In this document: positions 36,713 to 44,832 of the stretch, piece after piece | Position numbering within the stretch: position 1 is the stretch's first letter | Layout: every line of letters begins with the position of its first letter | NCBI GenBank assembly: GCA_963740555.1 | Contig: CAVUES010000010.1 | Span: forward strand, 124,001 to 188,000 | Source: Mayfieldus sp963740555 | GTDB taxonomy: Bacteria > Actinomycetota > Thermoleophilia > Solirubrobacterales > 70-9 | Reading direction: 5' to 3' | Length of the DNA: 64,000 bases | Made by a program: the position numbers and the translations under genes | The notes under the pieces: model-generated | What the model was told of the DNA's origin: nothing | Seen by the model: the letters and a program-made list of their open reading frames with translations, nothing else | Databases searched by the model: none

Positions 36713-37475
36713 GGCGGCGGCCGAAGCGGCGCCGAGCCAAACGCAGAGGCCGGCGTTCTACGCGCTGCGCCCCGGTGGCTGGCGCGACGTGGTGACGCTT
36801 CTGCACCCGCCCTACACCCTTTGGCATCTGAGCTATGTGGCGATCGGGGCCGCCGCCGCGCCGCAGATCCACGCCGACCGGCTCGCCGCCGCCCTCGCCG
36901 CGTTCTTCCTGGCGGTCGGAGTGAGCGCGCACTCGCTCGACGAGCTCAACGGGCGCCCGCTGGGAACCCGGATCTCCGGCCGCGCCCTGGTCGCCCTCGC
37001 CGCCGTGGGATTGGGTGCAGCGATCGCGATCGGTGTCGCCGGCGTGATCGTCGTCTCGGCATCGTTGGCGCCCCTCGTCGCCGCGGGCGGCTTCTTCGTC
37101 GTCGCTTACAACCTCGAGCTCTTCGGTGGGCGTCTCCACAACGACTTCTGGTTTGCCGCTGCCTGGGGGGCCTTTCCGGCGCTGGTGGGTTGGTGGTCGA
37201 ACGCGCTCGGTGTGGTCGACGCGGGCGCGGGGTTGGCCGCAGCGGGCGCGGTGGCCGGCTGCTTCTGGTTGACCGCGGCGCAGCGGCGCCTCTCGACCCC
37301 GGTGCGCGAGCTGCGGCGACGCACGGCATCGGTCAGCGGCGAGCAGAGGCTGGCCGACGGAACGGTGCGCGAGCTGAGCGTCGCCGGCCTGACCGGGCCA
37401 CTGGACGGGGCGCTGCGGGCGCTCTCGCTGGCGGTGCCGCTGCTGGCCGTCGGGTTGGTTGCTCTACGAATCTAG
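36702..37475 (+). CDS. UbiA-like polytopic membrane protein
   Basis: 257 residues with about seven hydrophobic segments. The loop AHSLDELNGRPLGT resembles the position of the first Asp-rich motif of UbiA transferases but lacks the full NDxxDxxxD set. A C-terminal cytoplasmic-looking loop (RRLSTPVRELRRRTASV) precedes the last helix. It overlaps the methyltransferase gene by 11 bp with a GTG start, suggesting a shared pathway, possibly a prenylated quinone. Activity cannot be assigned. Confidence 0.6.
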   Translation: MKAEAAAEAAPSQTQRPAFYALRPGGWRDVVTLLHPPYTLWHLSYVAIGAAAAPQIHADRLAAALAAFFLAVGVSAHSLDELNGRPLGTRISGRALVALAAVGLGAAIAIGVAGVIVVSASLAPLVAAGGFFVVAYNLELFGGRLHNDFWFAAAWGAFPALVGWWSNALGVVDAGAGLAAAGAVAGCFWLTAAQRRLSTPVRELRRRTASVSGEQRLADGTVRELSVAGLTGPLDGALRALSLAVPLLAVGLVALRI

Positions 37476-37598
37476 TGCGGCGGCGACACCGCCTGACCTC
37501 CACTTGCGGTCGCTTCGCGACCTGACTTGCACCTGCGGCGACACTCTGTGTCGCCGCCCGACCATCACAGCGCCGCGGTGCAACGCCGCGGCACAAGA
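37476..37598. repeat. Array of four hairpins in a convergent spacer
   Basis: Four consecutive hairpins fill the gap between two convergent genes: GGCG-ACAC-CGCC (37482-37493), GGTCGC-TTC-GCGACC (37508-37522), GCGGCGACA-CTCTG-TGTCGCCGC (37535-37557) and GCCGCGG-TGCAACG-CCGCGGC (37572-37592). The last is nearly identical to the last hairpin of a similar array at 58080-58217. Probably bidirectional termination or an extragenic palindrome cluster. No ORF is supported here. Confidence 0.7.
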
Positions 37599-38519
37599 TC
37601 AGAGGGGGACCGGCTCGAACTGGGTCATCCGGTGCAGCTCGGCGATCCGCTCGTCGATCTCTTCGCGGGTCAGCCGCTGTACGCGCTCGGTCCCGAACTC
37701 CTCGACGTTGAAGGACGCCAGCACCGTCCCGTAGCCCATTGCCTGGCGCAGCGCACCCTCGTCGATCTCGCCGCCGCGACCGTCGAGGAAGCCGAGGAAT
37801 CCACCCGCGAAGCTGTCGCCGGCGCCGGTCGGGTCGCGCACGTCCTCGAGCGGGAAGCCGGGGAGGGCGAAGAAGCCGTCCTCGCTGAACAGCGCCGAGC
37901 CGTACTCGCCCTGCTTGGAGACGACGATCCGCGGCCCCGCCTCGATCACGGCGCGAGCGGCGCGGGCGAGGTTGGGCTCTCCGGTCAGCTGGCGGACCTC
38001 GGCGTCGTTGATCATCAGGCAGTCAACGTCGGCGATCGCCGCCATCAGCGAGTCGCGGGCGGTTTCGATCCAGAGGTTCATCGAGTCGAGCGCCGCGAAG
38101 CGGGCGCGGTCGCATTGGGCGCGGACCTGGCTCTGGAGCTCGGGCTGGATGTTGGCCAGGAAGAGGATCTCCGCCTGGCGTGAGGGCTCCGAGAGCTTCG
38201 GCTCGAACTCCCCGAAGACGTTGAGCTGGGTGTCGTCGGTGTGCGCGGTGTTGAGGTCGAAGTCGTAGTGGCCGCGCCAGAAGAAGGTCTTGCCGCCGGG
38301 CACCCGCTCGATGTCGTCGGTGCGCACTCCGCGCGCCTCCAGGACCGCGAATTCGTCGGGGCCGAAGTCGTCGCCGACCGGGCCGACCACGTGGACGTCG
38401 GTGAAGAAGCTGGCGGCGAGCGAGAAGTGCAACGCGGAGCCCCCGAGCATCCGCTCTCGCTCCCCAAATGGGGTCTTGACCGAGTCGAAGGCGATCGATC
38501 CGACAACTGTCAACGACAA
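37599..38519 (-). CDS. PfkB-family carbohydrate/nucleoside kinase
   Basis: A 306-residue ribokinase-like kinase. It begins LTVVGSIAFDSVKTPFG, has GGSALHFSLAASFF in the substrate region and the C-terminal signature DPTGAGDSFAGGFLGF with the catalytic Asp in GAGD. The substrate (sugar, inositol or nucleoside) is not evident. The start is a TTG (MSLTVVG); no ATG fits. Convergent with the UbiA-like gene across the hairpin array. Confidence 0.87.
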   Translation of the reverse strand: MSLTVVGSIAFDSVKTPFGERERMLGGSALHFSLAASFFTDVHVVGPVGDDFGPDEFAVLEARGVRTDDIERVPGGKTFFWRGHYDFDLNTAHTDDTQLNVFGEFEPKLSEPSRQAEILFLANIQPELQSQVRAQCDRARFAALDSMNLWIETARDSLMAAIADVDCLMINDAEVRQLTGEPNLARAARAVIEAGPRIVVSKQGEYGSALFSEDGFFALPGFPLEDVRDPTGAGDSFAGGFLGFLDGRGGEIDEGALRQAMGYGTVLASFNVEEFGTERVQRLTREEIDERIAELHRMTQFEPVPL

Positions 38520-38790
38520 AGCTGCGCTCCCGTCTGGCTCGTGGCTCGTAGTTGTGTCCAGCCGTCGCCAAGCAGTCAGATCGGTGGCCTACGATCGACG
38601 ACCTTGCGACGAAGGCACGTGATCCTAGCTTTGGCTGCGTAATGGTGATTGCCGTCGCCATCCCGGCCTTTGGCAGCGGCGGCTCATTCCGATTGCGGGT
38701 GTGGCGGCGGGGGCACCTTCCGTAACCGCCTGCTTCGGATCGCCCCGCGCCTCTGAGCGCCGGGGGCCCGGGTGCGAGAGACTCCCGGTT

Positions 38791-39738
38791 GTGAAGGCGG
38801 TGCAGATCAAGGAGTTCGGCGGCCCCGAGGTGCTCGAGCACACCGAGCTGCCCGACCCTCAGCCGGGCGACGGCGAGGTGCTCGTCGACGTCGCCAGGAT
38901 CGGCGTCAATTACGCCGACACCCATGTGACCCGCAACGACTACCTGGCCGAGCAGCAGCTGCCGATGGTGCCGGGCGGCGAGATCAGCGGTACGACCCCG
39001 GACGGCCGCCGGGTCGCGGCGATGCTGATGAACGGCGGCTATGCCGAGCGGGTCGCGGTCCCCGAGGCAGCGCTGATCCCGGTGCCCGACCAGGTCGACG
39101 ACGACCAGGCGGCGGCATTGCTGCTCCAGGGGCTCACCGCCTGGAGCCTGCTCAACGTCTCCGCTCGCGTCGAGTCCGGCGAGACCGTCGTCGTGGAAGC
39201 TGCCGGCGGTGGGACCGGCACCCTCGCGGTGCAGCTCGCCAAGCGAGCCGGTGCGCGGGTGATCGGTCTCGCCTCCAGCGAGGAGAAGCGGGCCCTGGCG
39301 CTGGAGCTGGGCGCCGACGCCGCGGTCGACTCGCGAGCCGAGGACCTCGGCGATCAGATCCTCGCCGCCAACGACGGCGAGATGGTCGACGTGGTGCTGG
39401 AGATGAGCGGCGGCGAGGCCTTCGAGGCGACGCTGCGCACCCTGGCCCCGTTCGGGCGCCTGGCGGTGTTCGGGATCGCTTCGCGGGAGGAGAACACGGT
39501 CAGGACCGGTCATCTGCTGCGCAACAGCCGTGCCGTGATCGGCTTTTGGCTCGTGCACCTGTTTCGCCGCCCGGACGTGCTGCGTCGGGGAATCGAGGAG
39601 ATTCTCGGGGCCGCGGCCAGCGGCGAGCTTCGGGCCGTGATCGGCGGCGTCTACCCGCTCTCCGAGGTCCGCAGCGTGCACGAGGAGATCGCCGGCCGCC
39701 GCAGTCAGGGCAAGCTGTTGCTCGACCCGACCAGCTAG
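38791..39738 (+). CDS. Zinc-independent quinone oxidoreductase (MDR superfamily)
   Basis: A 315-residue protein of the QOR type: GroES-like N-terminal domain (VKAVQIKEFGGPEVLEH) and a Rossmann domain with VVEAAGGGTGTLAVQLAKRA, which binds NADPH. No structural or catalytic zinc cysteines are present. It likely reduces quinones or enones. The GTG at 38791 matches the family start; the in-frame ATG at 38701 adds unrelated residues. The 271-bp spacer upstream (38520-38790) shows no gene or clear signal. Confidence 0.85.
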   Translation: MKAVQIKEFGGPEVLEHTELPDPQPGDGEVLVDVARIGVNYADTHVTRNDYLAEQQLPMVPGGEISGTTPDGRRVAAMLMNGGYAERVAVPEAALIPVPDQVDDDQAAALLLQGLTAWSLLNVSARVESGETVVVEAAGGGTGTLAVQLAKRAGARVIGLASSEEKRALALELGADAAVDSRAEDLGDQILAANDGEMVDVVLEMSGGEAFEATLRTLAPFGRLAVFGIASREENTVRTGHLLRNSRAVIGFWLVHLFRRPDVLRRGIEEILGAAASGELRAVIGGVYPLSEVRSVHEEIAGRRSQGKLLLDPTS

Positions 39739-39740
39739 CG

Positions 39741-39768
39741 AAAGGGCCGGCGCTCCGGCCGGCCCCTT
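39741..39768. terminator. GC-rich hairpin between convergent genes
   Basis: AAGGGCCGG and CCGGCCCCTT arms around a short CGCTC-like loop form a near-perfect hairpin between the quinone oxidoreductase and the small secreted protein genes. Runs are short on both sides, so it is at best a bidirectional terminator. Confidence 0.5.
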
Positions 39769-39794
39769 CCAACGCTTGACCGCGTCTAGCTCAC

Positions 39795-40352
39795 TTACCT
39801 GAACAGCGCGATTGAGAAGTCGTACGGAAAGAAGGCCCCGTTACGCACTGTCGTCACCTCGAGCTGCGCGCCCGGGCAATCGCCGGCAAGCGCACCCGAT
39901 GTCTCCGGGTAGGCGACCCTGGCGTCGACGTTTCCGTTGTCGATGACCTGGTAACCGGGCGTGGTCTGCGCCAACGTGAACGACGGGAGGTTCTTGAAGC
40001 AGTAGCTGGAGATCCCGGCGAAGGAGACGTTGGCGCTCGAGATCCCTCGGGAGCGCGAGTCGATGACCGTCGCGTTCCCCTTCACGTATGCGTAAGCGAC
40101 AGGCCCGCCGACAGTCGCCTCCGGCACGATGCCCAGCTTCGCCTCGTTGATCTGGTTGCCGGTGATCGTGTTCTTCTTCACCCGGTTGCCCGGCAGCGAG
40201 TGCTTCTTCACGCGGTTGCCCGGCAGCGAGTTCTTCTTCACCGTCTTGCCGCTGATCTTGTTGGCGGCATACACGGCGGTGCCCCCGAGCGCGAGGAATA
40301 TGGCTATCACCGAGAGCACGTTTGCGACTGTGATCCGCGGTCTTTTGGCCAT
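39795..40352 (-). CDS. Secreted protein with ANVLSVIAIFLALGG leader and KKNSLPGN repeats
   Basis: 185 residues. The N-terminus is a basic start (MAKRPRITVANV), a hydrophobic segment IAIFLALGGTAVYA that could be signal or anchor, then three tandem units of the type KKNSLPGNRV / KKHSLPGNRV / KKNTITGNQI at about 38-67, visible as DNA repeats. The C-terminal part is a small domain with two Cys. I associate this layout with Thermoleophilia; function unknown. AAGGAG precedes the ATG. A sister gene of the same type is at 47505. Confidence 0.7.
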   Translation of the reverse strand: MAKRPRITVANVLSVIAIFLALGGTAVYAANKISGKTVKKNSLPGNRVKKHSLPGNRVKKNTITGNQINEAKLGIVPEATVGGPVAYAYVKGNATVIDSRSRGISSANVSFAGISSYCFKNLPSFTLAQTTPGYQVIDNGNVDARVAYPETSGALAGDCPGAQLEVTTVRNGAFFPYDFSIALFR

Positions 40353-40480
40353 GAGACTCCTTTCTCTGACCGGTGAGCGCCGAGACGCCGGTGGGGCTCC
40401 CTGGCTCCCCCGGGAGTTGATGCGCCAAGCCTCTCACAGCAATTCGCCCAGGGTCAAGCCGCTACGCTGACCCGCCGCCA

Positions 40481-41917
40481 ATGACCGCATTCCGAGACCT
40501 GGGCCTACAGCCCGAGATACAGACTGCCCTCGACGAGCTGGGCTACGAAGAGCCGACTCCGATTCAGGAGCAGGCGGTCCCCGAGCTGCTCGCCGGACAC
40601 GACGTGATCGGTCAGGCCCAGACGGGGACCGGCAAGACCGCCGCCTTCGGGCTGCCGCTGCTTCAGTACCTAGATTCCGAGAGCGACGACGTGCAGGCGA
40701 TCGTCCTGACGCCCACCCGCGAGCTCTGCATCCAGGTCACCCAGGCGCTTCGCGCCTACGCCGAGCACCTGCCGGTCGAGATCGTGGCGGTGTTCGGCGG
40801 TGCGCCGATCCGCTCCCAGCAGGCGCAGCTTCGCGCCGGCGCCCAGGTCGTGGTGGCGACGGTGGGACGGATGATGGACCTGATGTCGCGCCGCTCGCTG
40901 GTGCTGACCTCGGCGCGCTACGTGATCCTCGACGAGGCCGACGAGATGCTCGACCTCGGCTTCATCGAGGACGTCGAGCGGATTCTGCGCCAATGCCCCA
41001 ACGGGCGCCAGACGGGACTGTTCTCGGCCACGATGCCGCCGCCGGTCCGGCGCCTCGCGGAGCAGTACATGTACGACCCGGTGACGATCCACATCACGCC
41101 GCGAAAGCTCACCGTGGACGCGATCGAGCAGGCCTACCTGGAGGTGCCGGGCCGCGAGAAGGCCGCAAAGCTGGTCGAGCTGCTGCGCGCCGAGGAGCCA
41201 GAGCAGGCAATCATCTTCTGCCGTACCAAGATCGGCGCCTCACGCCTCGACAAGACGCTCCAAGACCGCGGACTCGACGTAAAGGCGTTGCACGGCGACA
41301 TGACCCAGGGTCAGCGCGACGGCGTGATGATCTCCTTCAAGGAGCACCGGGTGCGGCTGCTCGTGGCGACCGACATCGCCGCCCGCGGGCTCGACATCGA
41401 GCACGTCACGCACGTCATCAACTACGACGTCCCCGATACGACCGACGCCTACGTGCACCGAATCGGCCGCACCGGCCGCGTCGGGCGGACCGGCCGCGCG
41501 ATCACGCTGGTGACGCCGACCCAGCGCAAGGAAATCCCCCGAATCGAGCGCGAGGCGAAGGTGAGCATCGGCGCCTGGGAGCCGCCCGAGGAACGCCTCG
41601 AGCACGCGCCTCGTCCCCGGCGGCGGCCCCGCGAAGAGAGGGAGCGCAAGCGCGACGACAACGGTGCGGCGGCGGACCGCGGGCTGGTGAAGCTGTTCGT
41701 CAACCGCGGTCGCCGCAGCGGCGTCAGCGAGGAGGATCTGCGCTTCGCATTGCGCGAAGGCGCGGTCCTGCCCGAGGATTCGATCGATTCGATCCGGGTG
41801 CTGGAGCGCTTCTCCTTCGTCGAGCTGTCGCCCGACGCCGCCGACCAGGCGGTCGAGCGCCTCGACGGCACCAAGCTGAAGGGCCGTCAGCTTCGTCTCG
41901 AGGTCGCGCGAAGCTAG
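40481..41917 (+). CDS. DEAD-box RNA helicase (CshA/DeaD type)
   Basis: A 478-residue ATP-dependent RNA helicase. Motifs in order: Q motif (GYEEPTPIQEQAV), I AQTGTGKT with Lys52, Ia PTRELC, II DEADEMLD, III SAT, IV IIFCRTK, V ARGLDIEHV, VI HRIGRTGR. A basic linker (about 378-395) and a DbpA-like RNA-binding domain (KLFVNRGRRSGVSEEDLRFA) follow. Likely roles are ribosome assembly, RNA decay or cold adaptation. Its stop shares CTAG with the convergent response-regulator gene. Confidence 0.93.
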   Translation: MTAFRDLGLQPEIQTALDELGYEEPTPIQEQAVPELLAGHDVIGQAQTGTGKTAAFGLPLLQYLDSESDDVQAIVLTPTRELCIQVTQALRAYAEHLPVEIVAVFGGAPIRSQQAQLRAGAQVVVATVGRMMDLMSRRSLVLTSARYVILDEADEMLDLGFIEDVERILRQCPNGRQTGLFSATMPPPVRRLAEQYMYDPVTIHITPRKLTVDAIEQAYLEVPGREKAAKLVELLRAEEPEQAIIFCRTKIGASRLDKTLQDRGLDVKALHGDMTQGQRDGVMISFKEHRVRLLVATDIAARGLDIEHVTHVINYDVPDTTDAYVHRIGRTGRVGRTGRAITLVTPTQRKEIPRIEREAKVSIGAWEPPEERLEHAPRPRRRPREERERKRDDNGAAADRGLVKLFVNRGRRSGVSEEDLRFALREGAVLPEDSIDSIRVLERFSFVELSPDAADQAVERLDGTKLKGRQLRLEVARS

Positions 41918-42306
41918 CTGACGGCGGTGTCGCCGTCGTCTGAAGTCAGGCTCGCGATCCGGCCCAGCAGGTCCTCGAAGTCGATCGGCTTGGCGATGCA
42001 GGCATTGGCACCCAGCTCCTCAGCCCGATTGAGCGTCTCCTCCTCGCGGTGGGCGCTGACGATCAGGATCGGCGTCTCTGAGCCCTCCTCGCGCAGGGTC
42101 CGCAGCACGTCGAGGCCCGACATCCGCGGCATCATCGCGTCGAGCAGGATCAGGTCGGGCTCCTCCCCGGCGTCGATCTCGGCCAGCGCTTCGACGACCT
42201 CCTGGCCGTCGGCCGCGGTGGAGACCTCATAGCCCTCCATCTCCAGCCGCGTCCTCAGTAGCAGCAGGATGGTCTCGGAGTCGTCGGCGACCAGGACCCG
42301 TGTCAT
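41914..42306 (-). CDS. Response regulator, receiver domain only
   Basis: 130 residues from the ATG at 42306, a single receiver domain. Acidic pocket DD near residues 8-9, phospho-acceptor Asp56 in LILLDAMMP, Ser84 in IVSAHREE and Lys106 in CIAKPID. No output domain, as in CheY/DivK-type regulators. The ATG overlaps the kinase TGA (TGATG), so it is translationally coupled to the histidine kinase and is its likely partner. A TTG three bases upstream is an alternative start. Confidence 0.9.
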   Translation of the reverse strand: MTRVLVADDSETILLLLRTRLEMEGYEVSTAADGQEVVEALAEIDAGEEPDLILLDAMMPRMSGLDVLRTLREEGSETPILIVSAHREEETLNRAEELGANACIAKPIDFEDLLGRIASLTSDDGDTAVS

Positions 42307-44114
42307 CAACTCTCGACCGCCGCGGCGGTCGGTTCCTCGACCGCCTCTCTTTCTGAGAGGGCGGGGAGGACGATGCGGAATGTGGCGCCCTCGCCCTCCT
42401 TGGAAGTGACGCCAATCGCTCCGCCGTGCAACTCGACCAGGGACTTGGAGATCGCGAGGCCTAGGCCGGTCCCACCGACCCGTTGTGTGAGGCCGACCTC
42501 GCCGCGGGTGAAGCGATCGAAGACGTGATCGACCTGGTCCTGGGGAATCCCAGGCCCGTCGTCTGACACCGCCACCTCGACCTCCGAGCCGACCGCCGAC
42601 GCGGTGACCTTGATCGTCGCGTTCTGGGGGCAGTACTCGGTCGCGTTTGTCAGCAGGTTGACCAAGACCTGCATTATGCGGTCCGGCTCCACGCTCACCT
42701 GAGGAAGGTCGGATTCGATCTCCACCTCGAGCCGCTGCTGGCGCGAGTTGGTCAGCCCCATGATCAGGCGCGCCGCGCCGGCGACGATCGGGCCGATCTC
42801 GCAGCGCACCGGGTTGATCGTCAGCCTGCCGGCGTCGCTGCGCGCAAGATCGAGAAGGTCGTTGAGAAGGCGAACCAAATGCCTGGTGTTGTCGAGGATG
42901 ATCTCGACCGTCTCCGCGTGCTTGTCGGAGAGCTGGTCGCGTTCGAGCATCAGCAGCTCCGCGAAGCCCTGCACCGACGTCAGCGGGCTGCGCAGCTCAT
43001 GCGACGCGGTGAGGACGAACTCGTCCTTCATCTTCTCCAGGCGGGCTCGCTCGGAGACGTCGCGGATCGACAGCACGCTGCCGCCGCCGGTTCCCATCGG
43101 CGAGCCGGTGATCGCCAGCACCGTCCCTCCCTCTGGGGCTCGCAGCTCGCCCCGCTCGATGCCGGCAAGCAGGCGTTCCACCTTTCGTGGGCTGACCGCA
43201 TCCGAGGCCAGGACCTCGCGAATCTTCGAGCCGATCGTGGCGGCGGAGAGAAGTCTCCTTGCCGCGGGGTTGGCGTCGGTCACGATCCCGCTGGAGTCGA
43301 CGGTGACGACGCCGTCGCTGAGGCTCTCCATCGTCACTTGCAATCGCCGTCTGCCCTCCTCGAGGCCTCGGTAGGCGCCTTGAAGCTCGTCGGCCATCTC
43401 GTTGAACGCATTGCCCAAGGTCGCGGTCTCGGCCGGGCCGCCGACCTCCACCCGGGCTTGCAGGTCGCCCTCCGCGAGCGCTCCGGACGCGTCGACCAGC
43501 CGTTCCAGCGGTCGCCGCATCGAAGCGATCAGGCCCGAGAACAGCAGCACGGCGGCGATCAGGCCGGAGACCAATCCGACACCCACCAAAAGCGCCGTCT
43601 TGCGGGTGTCGTTGGAGACCTTGTCGCGAAGGTGCGCCCGCTCGCCCGCCTGACTTGCGATCAGCGAGTTGGTTGGCTGGTTGACCGCACCGGCAAGCGC
43701 CTGCTGGCGAGTCGCCGGTGGCGGCCGGCCGGCGAGCGCAAGGTCGGCCACGCCGCGGCGCCAATCCTTCTCGGCGGCAACCTCCTGGGCCAGCAGTCGC
43801 TGCGCCTGGGCGTCGCTGCCGGTGAGGCCGCGAGCGTCGGCCGCCGCGTTGTCCGCGGTCGCGGCGGCGGCCTGGTACCGCTGTCGCGCCCCCCTCGGGT
43901 CGGTGTTGGCTCCGCGCAGCGCCGATTGCTCGACCAGAAAGGACTGCCGCATGTGCTCGCCAGCGATCTCGAGCTGGAACGAGCGCGTGATCGAATCTTC
44001 GTAATTCTGGCGCAGCTGGAACAGACGGCCAACGCCGATCACCGTCACGCCTGCGAGCAACGCAAAGGTGATTGCAAAGCCAATCCTGAGCCTGTTGGCG
44101 AGCGATGGGTTCAC
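42306..44114 (-). CDS. Membrane sensor histidine kinase (HAMP-PAS-HisKA-HATPase)
   Basis: 602 residues. TM1 at about 10-30, a periplasmic helical sensor (about 31-172, four-helix-bundle/CHASE3-like by composition), TM2 at 173-197, HAMP to about 250, a PAS-like domain (about 258-355), HisKA with His372 in TASHELRSPLTS, and HATPase with N box LTNATEYCPQN and G boxes SDDGPGIP and GGTGLGLAI. It autophosphorylates and passes phosphate to the coupled receiver. The ligand is unknown. Divergent from the Gly-rich secreted protein, 40 bp apart. Confidence 0.93.
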   Translation of the reverse strand: MNPSLANRLRIGFAITFALLAGVTVIGVGRLFQLRQNYEDSITRSFQLEIAGEHMRQSFLVEQSALRGANTDPRGARQRYQAAAATADNAAADARGLTGSDAQAQRLLAQEVAAEKDWRRGVADLALAGRPPPATRQQALAGAVNQPTNSLIASQAGERAHLRDKVSNDTRKTALLVGVGLVSGLIAAVLLFSGLIASMRRPLERLVDASGALAEGDLQARVEVGGPAETATLGNAFNEMADELQGAYRGLEEGRRRLQVTMESLSDGVVTVDSSGIVTDANPAARRLLSAATIGSKIREVLASDAVSPRKVERLLAGIERGELRAPEGGTVLAITGSPMGTGGGSVLSIRDVSERARLEKMKDEFVLTASHELRSPLTSVQGFAELLMLERDQLSDKHAETVEIILDNTRHLVRLLNDLLDLARSDAGRLTINPVRCEIGPIVAGAARLIMGLTNSRQQRLEVEIESDLPQVSVEPDRIMQVLVNLLTNATEYCPQNATIKVTASAVGSEVEVAVSDDGPGIPQDQVDHVFDRFTRGEVGLTQRVGGTGLGLAISKSLVELHGGAIGVTSKEGEGATFRIVLPALSEREAVEEPTAAAVES

Positions 44115-44154
44115 ACAGATGGCCTCCCTCGCTTTACACTAACGGCGGGTAGCC

Positions 44155-44817
44155 ATGCATGGCGCAATAACGCACGAAACCCTTCATGACACCCTCGCCC
44201 AGGAATGGCGACGACGCCTGGTTGCCCGAGGCACGATCGGTGCCCTGCTGCTGGCGATTCCGGTCCTCGCGGCGGCGGCGATCGGCTTCAGCGCCGGCCC
44301 CGGAGGGCTTCCGTTCGGGATCAGCTCTTTCGCCAACGGGCCCGACGGCGGCTCGGCGAGCGCCGCCCATCCTCACGGAAACTCGATTTCGCGCCTCGTC
44401 GGCAAGGTCTCCTCGGCGACGCTCAGTCCGGCGACGGCCGCGGGCGGCGGGGGTGGCGCTTCCGGTGGCGGCGGTGGCGCGACCGGTGGCGGCTCAGGCG
44501 GTGGCGCGACCGGTGGCGGCTCAGGCGGTGGCGGCGGTGGCGGTGCCCCGATTGGGTCGACCGGCGCCGGTGGCTCAAACAACGGCACACCGTCGGGCGG
44601 CGGCAATTCGATCATCCCTGGCGGCCCGAGCACCCCGAGTGTTCCCAGCACCCCCAGCTTGCCCAGCGTCCCCAGCCTCCCCAACCTGCCCGGAACCGGA
44701 GATGGGGGTGGAGGTGGCAGTCTCGGTGGCACGGTCGGCGGCTTGATCGACGGGGCGACCGGCCAGAGTGATAGCGGCAGCCTCGGTGGCACAGTCGGCG
44801 GTCTGCTCGGCGGCTAG
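44155..44817 (+). CDS. Gly-rich membrane-anchored or secreted protein
   Basis: 220 residues. A hydrophobic segment at about 27-46 (ALLLAIPVLAAAAIGFSAGP) is followed by a low-complexity region of Gly/Ser/Thr repeats (units like GGGATGGGSG and STPSLPSVPSLP) and two copies of SLGGTVGGL(I/L). Probably extracytoplasmic and disordered, perhaps cell-surface. No catalytic motif. The TAG stop at 44815 is in frame with the following transporter reading frame. Confidence 0.6.
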   Translation: MHGAITHETLHDTLAQEWRRRLVARGTIGALLLAIPVLAAAAIGFSAGPGGLPFGISSFANGPDGGSASAAHPHGNSISRLVGKVSSATLSPATAAGGGGGASGGGGGATGGGSGGGATGGGSGGGGGGGAPIGSTGAGGSNNGTPSGGGNSIIPGGPSTPSVPSTPSLPSVPSLPNLPGTGDGGGGGSLGGTVGGLIDGATGQSDSGSLGGTVGGLLGG

Positions 44818-44832
44818 CAACAGCCAAGCGCC

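Noticed and set aside
44155..44817. PE-PGRS-type protein
   Set aside because: Gly-rich, but it has no PE domain and the repeat units differ; simple low-complexity secreted protein is sufficient.
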